Shown here: piece after piece, positions 40,071-50,200 of the stretch | Layout: each line of letters begins with the position of its first letter | Numbering within the stretch: the stretch's first letter is position 1 | NCBI RefSeq assembly: GCF_963678635.1 | Contig: NW_026971712.1 | Span: 94,199 to 158,198, forward strand | From: Symsagittifera roscoffensis | Taxonomy: Eukaryota > Xenacoelomorpha > Acoela > Convolutidae | Length of the DNA stretch: 64,000 bases | Reading direction: 5' to 3' | Notes under the pieces: generated by a model | The model's input: only the letters and a program-made list of their open reading frames with translations | Database searches by the model: none | Told to the model about the DNA's origin: nothing | Translations under genes and position numbers: made by a program

Positions 40071-40304
40071 TTATGTTTGCAAATGGAAATCTAAATTCAT
40101 TGCAAGTAGTATTCGAAATATAAAAGTTTGTTCTGGCTTTTGCCGAACTATCATGTAACTATACGGCAAGTTTCTACTTTGTCGTATGTCGTCTTTGGTT
40201 CGATGTCTTCTTCCAATTCCGGGTAGTTCTATTATGGTTCGGAATATTGGCTCGGATCTATTGAGTCGGAGAGACATTTCAATTAAATTATTGTCGTATA
40301 ACAT
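40071..40304 (-). CDS. Copy 1 5'-proximal ORF, 77 aa
   Basis: First ATG after the 5' LTR and primer site. The product is basic and soluble-looking (LRLNRSEPIFRTI; ELPGIGRR; DDIRQSRNLPYSYMIV; LLAMNLDFHLQT). Copy 2 keeps the full frame (45600-45833) with only a few substitutions. Function unknown. It could be an accessory protein or the first coding exon of spliced mRNAs that feed the ATG-less ORF downstream. Confidence 0.6.
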   Translation of the reverse strand: MLYDNNLIEMSLRLNRSEPIFRTIIELPGIGRRHRTKDDIRQSRNLPYSYMIVRQKPEQTFIFRILLAMNLDFHLQT

Positions 40305-40380
40305 TTTGTAAATGTTTTTGTCTAATTTCTAATCTAATTTTGGTTAATTCTAATCTAATAAGGTCTTGTTCGAGACTTAT

Positions 40381-40390
40381 GGTCGCACCA
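40381..40390 (-). other. Copy 1 primer-binding site
   Basis: The minus strand reads TGGTGCGACCATAAG two bases after the 5' LTR. TGG plus a tRNA-like complement at this distance is typical. I cannot assign the tRNA. Copy 2 has the same sequence at 45515. Confidence 0.6.
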
Positions 40391-40392
40391 GA

Positions 40393-40800
40393 TGAGTTAG
40401 GACTTGAGTGTAACTCATAGAGTAATTTCGGATAGGGTACACCGTCTGCTCGTCACGCTATCTTATTTTCGGCCGGATAGATTCGTGCAACTTCTTAGTC
40501 TAATACCGATCCTAATCTTACTCTTATACTATCTAGTCTCAGGTTGTTTAACTAGTCTCTGCTAGGCTCAATAGATCTAGGGTATACTGGTTTATTGCGG
40601 CTGCTGAAGTGCTCGGGAGAGTCCAACTAATTTCTAAGTTAAATTCAAATCTCTCTGGTGCTGAAATTACAAGTAACTTCAGCACTTACAAATAAGTGGG
40701 TTGTTAGTTAGATGGATCATGATTGGTTAATATTAAATACTTTACATTGGTAAAACATTTAATTTATCCAATCATAAAATATAGTTTAGATCAGGTTCCA
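40393..40800 (-). repeat. Copy 1 5' LTR (408 bp)
   Basis: Identical to 21898-22305 at every base and followed by the GCAG target duplication. On the minus strand it holds two CCAAT-type motifs, the stem-loop, AATAAA and a TATAAG motif, so it can act as promoter. Confidence 0.95.
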
Positions 40801-40951
40801 GCAGTGTTCTTTTTACTTAGCTTGACATTGATATGACTGTTTAAAAACGCTTGATAATGAAAAGTATTAAAAATTTATAAGTTTTATTTCTCAGGAAAGC
40901 ATGGATCCACGAATTTTATGGGTCATTAGCATAAAAATTAGTTCTGTCTTA

Positions 40952-41373
40952 CAGGGGCGAATCTAGGATTTTCTCGAGGGGGGCGGATTTTCAAAAAATT
41001 TTCGAAAATTTTGACCTTTTTTTTTAGGTCGACCAAATTGATTTTTCGAGCTCTCCTAAAGCATTGTTTTGCCCCTATTTTGGCAAAATTTTCTGCGCCG
41101 CAGGCAAATTTTTGAAAAACAGTCAAAAAAGCCATTTTTGGGCACTTTTTGAAAAATTTTGACAAAAAAATCGCGTTTTTTTGGCGCGTGCTCCCCCTCA
41201 AAAAATAGTTAATATTGGCGCCAAAGGCGCCCTTAGAAAAATTTTAGGGTCGGTAGGCCAAAAATGGATTTCTTAAAAAGTATCAAAGGGGGGACCCTTT
41301 GGGTCGGCAGGGGGTCGAATCCCTGAAGGAGGGAGGGCGTCTGCCCACCGCCCCCCCCCTAAATCCGCCCCTG
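40952..41373. mobile_element. hAT-type MITE, 422 bp, with 8-bp target duplication
   Basis: Left end CAGGGGCGAATCTAGG and right end (inverted) CAGGGGCGGATTTAGG match at 14 of 16 bases. The 8-bp direct repeat CTGTCTTA flanks it exactly (40944-40951 and 41374-41381). CAGGG termini with 8-bp duplications define hAT elements. There is no transposase ORF. Confidence 0.9.
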
Positions 41374-41875
41374 CTGTCTTAGATTAAGCAAAAAAAAATC
41401 TTCATTCTGATGAAACATTTTTTAAGTTCAGCTGAATATATTTTTGCAAAAATGAATGGGGAAGCAAACGCGTAAAAAGTGTTCAACCAAGCAGAGTTCT
41501 GTTTTCAAAAATTCAGGAAAAAAGAAGGTGAATTTAGTCACTTTTTAAAATTAAAAGGGCGTTGATTGATTAAGATTTTTCGCGCATTTGGTCCTTTGCC
41601 CTTAAGAATACGTACCGAATTTTTTTTTATTTCTGACCCCAAATACTTTAATCTTATCTTTTAATAGCTTTTACTTTTTGAGACCATGTGCAGGCCTTCT
41701 AGTGGCGGTCCTATATACTCCTATATATGATCAGCAAATATGCTGTTCTAGCTAACTGCACTTCAAAAGAACATATATACTGGGTTGTTTTGCTAATTGT
41801 AACTGTTTTACAGTTTTACAACAAAAAAGTCGTCAAAAATTTAAGTTCTTGGTGAAATTTTGTTAGTGTTTGACT

Positions 41876-43340
41876 TTGTTTGGACCGATTCGACTTTATG
41901 TTTCGACTTTGAGTTCAGATATGCTGAAATATAGTGTTTTCCTTTATGTTTCGACCTTGAGTTTGACTTACTTTTGGTTTTTAGGTTCGCTTTTATGTTT
42001 TCGATCAAATCGACTTTATGTTTTGACTATGTGTTTGACTTTGTTTCGACTTTGTGTTATTCTTTGTTTCGACTATGTGTTCGATTTCATATTTCGACCA
42101 ATTTAAATTATGTTTCGAATTTTAATTCGACTTTAGGGCCTTCTCGACTTTTTTTGTGTTTCTCAATAGTTTTCTAAGTTTTGTTTATAATTCTTTGATG
42201 CAGTCAATTCGTGGATTTGGTACTACAAATTTCACAAAAAATCTGAAAAAACCATTTGAAATTTTTGCTCCAAGGTGAAACATATTGTATTTCCTTTAAA
42301 TATTTGTTTAACAACATGACGAATGATATTTTAATGATGACTGAATATTTCATTTGAAAGTTTTCTAGCTTTCAGTTTTTGAGGTGACGATTTTGTCGTT
42401 GCCCCAAAAAATCAGCTAATAAATTTTGGGACCAGGTGAAGGCATTTCTAGGTCCGTTTTGTGACTGTTCGCTCTGTTTTGACTTTGCTCGACCTATGTT
42501 TTGACTGTGCTCGACCTATGTTTTGACTGTGCTCGACCTATGTTTCGACTGTGCTCGACCTATGTTTTGATTTTCTCGACCGAAATCGGGTATGTTTTGA
42601 CTGTGCTCGGATTATGTTTCGACCGTGCTCGACCTATGTCTCGACTGTAATCGACCTATGTTTCGACTCTCTCGGCCGAAATTGGGTATGTTTCGATTTT
42701 CTCGACCTATGTTTCGACTTTCTCGACCAAAATCGATTTTGTTTTGGTTTTGTTCTTGACTATGTTTCGACTTTCTCGGCCAAAATTGGGCATGTTTCAA
42801 GTTTCTTGACCAATGTTTCAATTTTCTCGAGCTATGTTTCATTTTTCTCCTAAAATTGGGCATGCCTCGACTTTCTCGGCCTATGTTTTGATTTTCTCGA
42901 CCGAAATCGGGTATGTTTTGACTGTGCTCGGATTATGTTTCGACCGTGCTCGACCTATGTCTCGACTGTGATCGACCTATGTTTCGACTGTGATCGACCT
43001 ATGTTTAGATTTTCTCGACCTATGTTTCGACTTTCTCGACCAAAATAGATTTTGCTTTGGTTTTGTTCTTGACTATGTTTCGACTTTCTCAGCCAAAATT
43101 GGGAATGTTTCGAGTTTCTTGACCAATGTTTCAACTTTTTCGAGCAATGTTTCATTTTTCTCGACTAAAATTGGGCATGCCTCTACTTTCTCGGCCTATG
43201 TTTCGACTTTCTCGACCAAAATCGGGTATATTTCGACTTTGTGCTTGACTTAAAATTGCTTCTCGACCGCTGGTTTTTCAGTCGCAAAACTGCAAGCGCT
43301 CGACTTTCAAAGTCGAAACATAAGTCGAGCACCTCGACCC
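41876..43340. repeat. TCGA-rich minisatellite, right block
   Basis: Irregular units built on TATGTTTCGACT(TT/GT)(G)CTCGACC, densest from 42478 to 43340 (period about 24-32 bp), with a looser stretch at 41876-42160. Two higher-order segments of about 320 bp (near 42560 and 42880) repeat the same unit order. Short ORFs here are products of the repeat. Confidence 0.85.
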
Positions 43341-43501
43341 GGGAAATGATTAAATTCGGTCTTATAAAGAAAGTTTCCTCTCCAGCGAACTATAGCCCAC
43401 ATAAAACAACATTGTTACAGACAAGACTGAGATGGGGGACTATAGGGGAAAGAGCAGAAATTGGACGTTGTTTTGAGCGACAATAACCATCAACTACTCA
43501 C

Positions 43502-43584
43502 CAATTGACACGTAAGCTAGAGTAAATGCCGCTTCAATTGCAACTTCGTGGTGCGAGTGCTCGTTCACAATTGTCATCAAATTT
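43502..43584 (-). CDS. ANKAR-like gene, exon (phase 2 in, phase 1 out)
   Basis: 83-nt exon, acceptor GTGCTTTTTAG and donor ATTG/GTGAGT. It encodes NLMTIVNEHSHHEVAIEAAF then TLAYVSI, an armadillo-like helix pair. Its first base completes the Arg codon (CG+A) left by the exon at 43745-43911, and its last base plus two from the exon at 20742-20890 give a Val codon. The intron after it is 22.6 kb and contains copy 1. Confidence 0.7.
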
Positions 43585-43744
43585 CTAAAAAGCACAAAAC
43601 TTTGAAATTTTCCAGATTTTTAATTCGTATCGAATTGTGTAAACTGGGAGCCAAAACGTTTTTATTGAGTCTAACTTCCATCCATTTGCACCAAAACCTA
43701 ATAAACGAGCGGACAAATGGATGAGAAAAGCCCAAAGCACTTAC

Positions 43745-43911
43745 CGTAACCCGTCTGAAGATCGAATCAGTTCCACATTCCGCTTCACAGGCACCAGTCC
43801 AGGTCTGATTGAGATCCTGCGCAGGAGTCGGAGACTGCCAATGGCGATGGAGGAGTTCTTGTTGTTGCAGATGGACACTAGCAGCACTATCCCGTTGCCA
43901 ATCTCCTCTGG
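43745..43911 (-). CDS. ANKAR-like gene, exon (phase 0 in, phase 2 out)
   Basis: 167-nt exon, acceptor TTTAATCATAG and a perfect donor (CG/GTAAGT). It encodes PEEIGNGIVLLVSICNN, SSIAIGSLRLLRRISI and RNVELIRSSDGLR, typical armadillo helices. A second frame is also open across this exon, but only the chosen one gives repeat-like helices and fits the phases of both neighbours. The 160-nt intron to the next exon is normal in size. Confidence 0.7.
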
Positions 43912-44666
43912 CTATGATTAAATAAGTAAAAAGTACAATGCTACTTTCAAGATTTTCAAAGACGATAACTTTTTCGATAAGGACGATAAGGAAAAAGAGG
44001 AAGACGATTTATTTCTCAAGAGTTATAAATAATAATAAAGATATTTGATAAAGTTGTTTAACAAAAATATACACACTAATTCATAACTCTCAGAGAACAG
44101 CCTACGAACTAGAAAAGAAAAAAAACTGATAAAATCTAGAATAAGAGAAAAAAAGAGAAAAAGAACTTCTTAAAAATATTGATTTGCACATTTCAAAATT
44201 ATCAGAATTAACATTCGAAGACAAACAAACATCCCTGACACTACAGGTTAGACGCATTAGACCTTGATCAATGCTTACACTCTTACAGTCCCTCGGAATA
44301 CTCCAACGATTGATTGTATTATATTATGATTAAATTTAGTTTAGAAAGTCAACAGAAAAATCTATTTGGCCCCGAAAACTTGGTTGTCGTAGAATCCTGC
44401 AACCAGTTTATTTAAATTTCACAATCACAGTTCCTCATATGCTCTTCATAGCCTTCGGTCTGAAAAGAGGTCACTTGATTAAAAAATTACTTCTTGGTCT
44501 TCTTGAAAAACTATTTGAAAAATCCCACCCATTTTCATGAAAATATCACAGAAAAAAACTAAGGCAGTTTGAACTATATGCCCCAGATTGCTACACCATT
44601 TTAAAAGGACTCTTTTCTCTCTGAACTTTGTTTTTCAAAAGCGACCTTAGCATTAGGTCAGCTGGC

Positions 44667-44819
44667 CTGTATCTCGAGTGCCTCGAGGGCTATGATGGAG
44701 AGAGGGTGTGTCTGGGGAAGGTAGTCCAACAGCAGCGCCACTCCTATCACATCCGCCATCAGCCTATTTCTATACAGGTCCCCCCGCACTAGACTCCAAA
44801 TTGTGTTCACACACGTCGT
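44667..44819 (-). CDS. ANKAR-like gene, upstream exon (3' border uncertain)
   Basis: The minus strand, after an acceptor (CAATTGTTTAG), encodes TIWSLVRGDLYRNRLMADVI, then GVALLLDYLPQTHPL and SIIALEALEIQ, a good armadillo repeat. No GT donor lies before an in-frame TGA at 44658-44660. A GC donor after CAG (44667) would give a 153-nt phase-0 exon that fits the next exon, but its context (GCCAGC) is poor. Upstream exons must lie beyond 45102, that is, on the far side of copy 2. Confidence 0.5.
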
Positions 44820-45033
44820 CTAAACAATTGGAGAATGCGGTCAAAATCACATTCAAATAAAGGTGACCTTCAAAATTATTTTTAAACGTATTTAGGATAT
44901 GTAATTTGTCTTTTAGTTCCCGAAAATTCAGTTGATCTATTCATTGTATTTCATTTTTTGAACCTAAAACAGTTTCTATGATTTTCAAAGACCGAAATGT
45001 CATTTTGGGTACTGCCCGCACCGGAGTTCCATG

Positions 45034-45099
45034 GATAATAATCGATTATATTGAATTTTCGAGGTCGGTCTCAAGAAATTTCGATAATAATCGATTATA
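45034..45099. repeat. 17-bp direct repeats next to the copy 2 insertion point
   Basis: GATAATAATCGATTATA occurs at 45034-45050 and 45083-45099. Each contains the 12-bp palindrome ATAATCGATTAT. The second copy ends 3 bp before the 5' LTR of copy 2. Confidence 0.8.
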
Positions 45100-45102
45100 A
45101 TC

Positions 45103-45512
45103 TGGAACCTGATCTAAACTACATTTTATGATTGGATAAATTAGATATTTTACCAATGTAAAGTATTTAATATTAACCAATCATGATCCATCTGACTAAC
45201 AATCCACTTATTTGTAAGTGCTGAAATTACTTGTAATTTCAGCACCAGAGAGATTTGAATTTAACTTAGAAGTTAGTTGAACTCTCCCGAGTACTTCAGC
45301 AGCCGCAATAAACCAGTATACCCTAGATCTATTGAGCCTAGCAGAGACTAGTTAAACAACCTGAGACTAGATAGTATAAGAGTAAGATTAGGATCGGTAT
45401 TAGACTAAGAAGTTGCACGAATCTATCCGGCCGAAAATAAGATAGCGTGACGAGCAGACGGTGTACCCTATCCGAAATTACTCTATGAGTTATAAACTTC
45501 GGTTATAACTCA
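45103..45512 (+). repeat. Copy 2 5' LTR (410 bp)
   Basis: TGGAACC...TAACTCA. It contains the stem-loop GTGCTGAAATTAC-TT-GTAATTTCAGCAC (45218-45245, all 13 pairs), AATAAA near 45307 and TATAAG near 45376. Near its 3' end it differs from copy 1 by a small block substitution (ATAAACTTCGGTTATAAC against ACACTCAAGTCCTAAC). Confidence 0.95.
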
Positions 45513-45514
45513 TC

Positions 45515-45524
45515 TGGTGCGACC
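45515..45524 (+). other. Copy 2 primer-binding site
   Basis: TGGTGCGACCATAAG, two bases after the LTR, the same as in copy 1. Confidence 0.6.
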
Positions 45525-45599
45525 ATAAGTCTCGAACAAGACCTTAATAGCTTAGAATTAACCAATAATAGATTAGAATTTAGACAAAACATTTACAAA

Positions 45600-45833
45600 A
45601 TGTTATACGACAATAATTTAATCGAAATGTATCTACGACTCAATAGATCAGAGCCAATATTCCGAACAATAACAGAACTACCCGGAATTGGAAGAAGACC
45701 TCAAACCAGAGACGACATACGACAAAGTAGAAACTTACCATATAGTTATATGATAGTTCGGCAAAAGCCAACACAAACTTTTGTATTTAGAATACTACTA
45801 GCAATGAATTTAGATTTTCATTTGCAAACATAA
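45600..45833 (+). CDS. Copy 2 5'-proximal ORF, 77 aa
   Basis: Complete frame from ATG 45600, matching the copy 1 protein except for a few substitutions (for example MYLRL for MSLRL and RPQTRDD for RHRTKDD). Being intact in an element with a dead pol suggests that little time has passed or that selection acted on the master copies. No family recognised. Confidence 0.6.
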   Translation: MLYDNNLIEMYLRLNRSEPIFRTITELPGIGRRPQTRDDIRQSRNLPYSYMIVRQKPTQTFVFRILLAMNLDFHLQT

Positions 45834-46761
45834 AATCTTGAAGTCAATCTTCAAAATCATTTCAGGCGCTAAACAAAATTATTAATATACAATAAAGATT
45901 GATAAAAAGATCTCAGATCGTTTTCCTAAATTCTGCAGTAATATACAAAATATGTTTGAAAAATATTTATTGAAAAATCAAAATAAAAATTAGTAGCATG
46001 ACAATAAATGGTTAGTAATTATAAATCATCCTGTTGTTCCAGCTTCATCACCTAAACATAAAAGCATTCATAAGCTCACTAATATCATAAAAATACTAAA
46101 TCTTTTCCTTACACAAATTTAAATCATTTTAAAACTTAATTTCACTTAATTTTAAAATCAGATCATCAAGGTTTATCCTTGGATCTTAAATCATTTTCTA
46201 TTTAATTAAATTTAAAACTTGATCATCAAGGCCTATCCTTGGATCAAAAAGAACAACTTTGTTCTCCCCCACCCACTTAACTAGTGTCTAACGACCTCAA
46301 ACGTCGATTCACTATCCAACCCTTTCTAAAAACCCAGGACTAATAGAAATTTTTGAACAAAACTAATCATTCAAATTAGGATAAACAGTGAAGAACTTCG
46401 GTTATTCATCCTTCACTTGATCCCCCCTCTTACCAGACCCAGGATAAATCTTAGACTTAGTAAGTTTAAAATAGTATCTAACGAACTACTCGCGTTCTAA
46501 TTATACCTGAACCTTGTGGATCGATTTACTATTCTCCAACCCTGAACACAATCACTATCCTTAAGTAAGATTAAGTAAGTTAACACCTTAGCTTATACTA
46601 GCCACGAGAAAGTATAAAATCATTCTTCGGAATCGATATACTTTTCTTTCCAACCCTGAACAAATAGACCCAGGTTAAGCTAACCAAAAAATCGTAAGGA
46701 CTAACAGTTTAAGCAAATAGAAATCATTTAACAACCTTTTGCATCCGTCATCCTAAACCTT
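45834..46761 (+). other. Copy 2 leader
   Basis: Aligns with 39140-40070 of copy 1. Keeps the two CAAGG-N5-CCTTG hairpins (46161-46185 and 46221-46245) at 60-bp spacing and the degenerate ~120-bp units. No conserved ORF. Confidence 0.55.
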
Positions 46762-47229
46762 ATGTCATTTAAAAACCTAGGAAATAAACAAACAATCGTT
46801 TTACACAATTGTGAAATAGATAACAAAAAATACGATCTTGTAATCACACCACACACACAAACAGTTGGATATATCAGAACAAAACGACAAACACTAAAAA
46901 GAAAAATAATAACCAAACAAAGACAAATTACACGAAAAAGATTTTCCAAAAACCGCAACGCATTTTCAGAATCAGAAACCAGCAGTTTAGACGAACTTTA
47001 TAAATTAAAAGAATCTATAGATAAAAATTGCCCCATTCACGATCAATTATATTTTTCCGACTCAGAAACAACTTCAAATTCATCAAAAAGAGGAAAAAGA
47101 AGAATAAAAAAGCAGTATAAACACAAACCAGTACATTTATACAATTGGAATAAACCAATTAGACACATTGATAATTACATATTAACAGTCATCAAACGAA
47201 AAAATGAGCTCAACACACACCCCAGGTGA
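46762..47229 (+). CDS. Copy 2 basic accessory ORF, 155 aa
   Basis: Full-length equivalent of 38672-39139: same length, same basic-acidic-basic order, about 11 substitutions, and the same 26-nt overlap with the gag start at 47204. Function unknown. Confidence 0.7.
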   Translation: MSFKNLGNKQTIVLHNCEIDNKKYDLVITPHTQTVGYIRTKRQTLKRKIITKQRQITRKRFSKNRNAFSESETSSLDELYKLKESIDKNCPIHDQLYFSDSETTSNSSKRGKRRIKKQYKHKPVHLYNWNKPIRHIDNYILTVIKRKNELNTHPR

Positions 47230-50200
47230 AGAAACTCCAGATGATGATGATATCTTCCCCTTTATCGTAGATGCAACCACTGATAGAGGACAGCATATAT
47301 TTTGCAAAAATTTACTCTTAAATTTGTTTGAACCCGGAATCAGTCCATGTAAAACAGAGTTCCCAGATGTAAAAATCAAAAGATAAATTATCGATCACTA
47401 TCTAAAAGATATATGTAACCTAACACAACAATACGGAATCTACTCCATAGAATTCAGCTCACCAAATCAGAATCACAATAAATATATAATTCAAACAGAC
47501 GACCTTGATTTAGAATTTTCAAAAGTATTCTCAGAATATATAAAAAGCATCCAATATCATAACTCACAAAGAGCAAACTCCATATTCACCAATGAAGTTT
47601 TTGCAATAATACATAGTTATATCTCGATATTAGAAAACGAAATCCAGATACCAAATGTCTCACCGACAGAAACATCTAAACATATAAGAGTACGACATGA
47701 AATCACACTACTCTCTAGTTTTCTAAATATAATTAAAGAAAATTTCACGAAAGATGAAGTTTCACAACATACAAAACACGACTTACAAAAAATTTTGGCA
47801 TGGTTCATAATAGATTATTTCACACATAATATTGATTTAATTTCACAAGCAAGAAAAAATTTTAGACCCCAAAACTCAAACGATGATACTGCCATCACAG
47901 AACAATCAGACTATGTTTGGGACCCCGAATGGTCTCATCCCGCATTCATAAACTTCCCACAATCAATCTCAAGCCAAGCAATAAGTACGATATCTTATAT
48001 AAGAGATTATGTAAGAGTAATACCATTAACCATTGATGCAACACCATTAAACTATAATACATTTTTACCCGATATGCAAAATAATAGTTTAAACTCTACA
48101 GTCATACACAATGAAAACCTCAATGGAACTAGGAATCTTACTCAACAAGATATCCAGACACCATCACACTTCATAAATGAAGAAATCGTACACAACAACA
48201 ACTACACAACAAAGTATTTCACCAATACGTCCAAACTTAACAACACCAAGAAATACAAATCCTTCACAAACACAGATAACCTTACAATCAACCGTTAAAC
48301 CTTCGGTTGCCCCAAAATATTCACACATGGATTACCAAACATACAGACCCATGACAATACCGCCAAAAACACGCAAAACGTTCACTAGAAACAATTTTGC
48401 AGACCATAATTATAATTACACACATCCATCAAAAACAAATTATCAACCACGAAAAAATTTTAGTAATTATACAAGATCTCGAAACTGGGATAACTCAATG
48501 GCACCACCTAATTCAGTAAATTTCCAAACAAATTTACATCCTCCACAGGATCGTTGTGAAAACTATCCATTTTTTCAACAAAATAAAAATAAAAAACAAA
48601 CATCTTATCAAATGGATTACTTATCCTCAGATGATGATTTTTTACAACCAGATATATTTGCACCGTATAATCAAGAATATTGTGGACAAGGAGTACAGAA
48701 ACCACATACATATCAAAGAATTTTTTCTCCACAACCAATAGATACACAAAATCAACAACCAATTCAGCAACAAAACCCAATTAATACACAATCTTTTCAA
48801 CCAATTCAGCAACAAAACCCAATGATTGCAAACTCGTACCAACCAACACAAATGCAAAATGAAATACCACTCCCATATTATCTTCAACAACACGAAATAA
48901 CAAGAAATCAACTTTCAAATTTTTCTCAAATGCCAAATGCAGCAGAATCATTACAAATGACAATGAATCCATACCTTATGGGTGGATCATCAATAACATC
49001 AAATAAACCTTTAATGGTATTCACAGGAACAGACCCTGAATATTCTGTAGAAGACTATTTAAATGCAGTAACAGCAAATTTGATTTTAAATATAGGACCT
49101 GAACCAATTAATACGCCACTACATCAAAACTGGATACATCGACGCACAGCGTTGATACAAACAACTTTAGACGGCGCAGCCCAAAAATGGTTTTCAGTAT
49201 TGCCTATAGAAATAAAATCAAATTGGAAAAGGTTTACACAAGAATTTTCAAAAATGTTTGACTCCGAAAGAAACAAACAACAACAAAGAGTTTTATGTAA
49301 TGAAATTCGCAGATTACCAAACGAAACCATCAAGCAATTAGCAGTACGAATCGAAACACTAGTTCGAAAAGCATATTCATTAAATACACACGACTATAAA
49401 AACACAAAGATGACAGAAATCTTAATGATGACCTTAACACCGCAATTAAGAAAAATAGCAATAAAAAAGAGAGCATCCCATCCTTCTTCAATTCGAGAAC
49501 CCGATTTAGATTTTCGAAAACTAGTAGACAAACTAGAACAAGCAGAAATCACAATGAAACTCGAAGAAACGGAAAATCTGAAATTACAATACGTTAACAG
49601 AATTGAAACAGCTTCCACAAATATAAACAATATACAGGAATCAGATACAGACCTCGTTGAAAAAATCACTGAAATACTCAATATTTATGAAAAACACCCA
49701 AACTTTAAAGGCAAACCATCTTTCAAAAAATGGTGTAATTATTGCCGACGATACGGACATAGTATTTCTGAATGTAGACAAAAACAGCAAGACAATCAAA
49801 ATAAACCTCAAAAATATAAAGAACCAAATAAATCATTCTATCAATACATGAAAAAAGATCAAAATCTACCGAACAAAACTATGTACAGCAACAACCGTTC
49901 AGGAAAACCACTCCCGAACAATACAAATTATACAAGAAATCAATCACCATATAACTCAAGTTATAGAGGAAGATCACCAGAACGAAGAAATACACAAAAT
50001 TCGTCACAAAATCACTACAATAGACAAAATAGTAGAAATAACTACTCCAGATCAAATTCAAATACAACACGATTTGTTTCTAGATCTAATTTCCAATCAA
50101 GAAACAATTACTATCCAAACAATCAATCACGAAATTCATCATACAATAGGAATAGAAACTACTCCAATAATCGGAATAGAAGTTATTCAAACAACCGAAA

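Larger units (their letters stand above)
21898..40800 (-). mobile_element. Copy 1: complete 18.9-kb env-bearing Ty3/gypsy-like element
   Basis: Both 408-bp LTRs are present (21898-22305 and 40393-40800), identical along their whole length, with TG...CA ends and a GCAG target duplication. On the minus strand the order is: LTR, primer site, 77-aa ORF, long leader, 155-aa ORF, gag-pol, two small membrane ORFs, ATG-less ORF, env, 3' ORF, short intron-like segment, 1.5-kb 3' untranslated region, polypurine tract, LTR. gag-pol and env are open throughout. Identical LTRs mean insertion was very recent. It sits in an intron of the ANKAR-like gene in sense orientation. It is far longer than usual gypsy elements (5-9 kb). 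Confidence 0.95.

Noticed and set aside
40360-40392. tRNA-like fold around the primer-binding site
   Set aside because: The sequence after TGGTGCGACC has a TTCGA-like core, but the T-stem does not pair properly, so no tRNA gene is called.
42551-43253. Phe/Ser/Thr-rich ORFs of 87-100 aa
   Set aside because: They lie wholly in the TCGA minisatellite and read its repeat unit.
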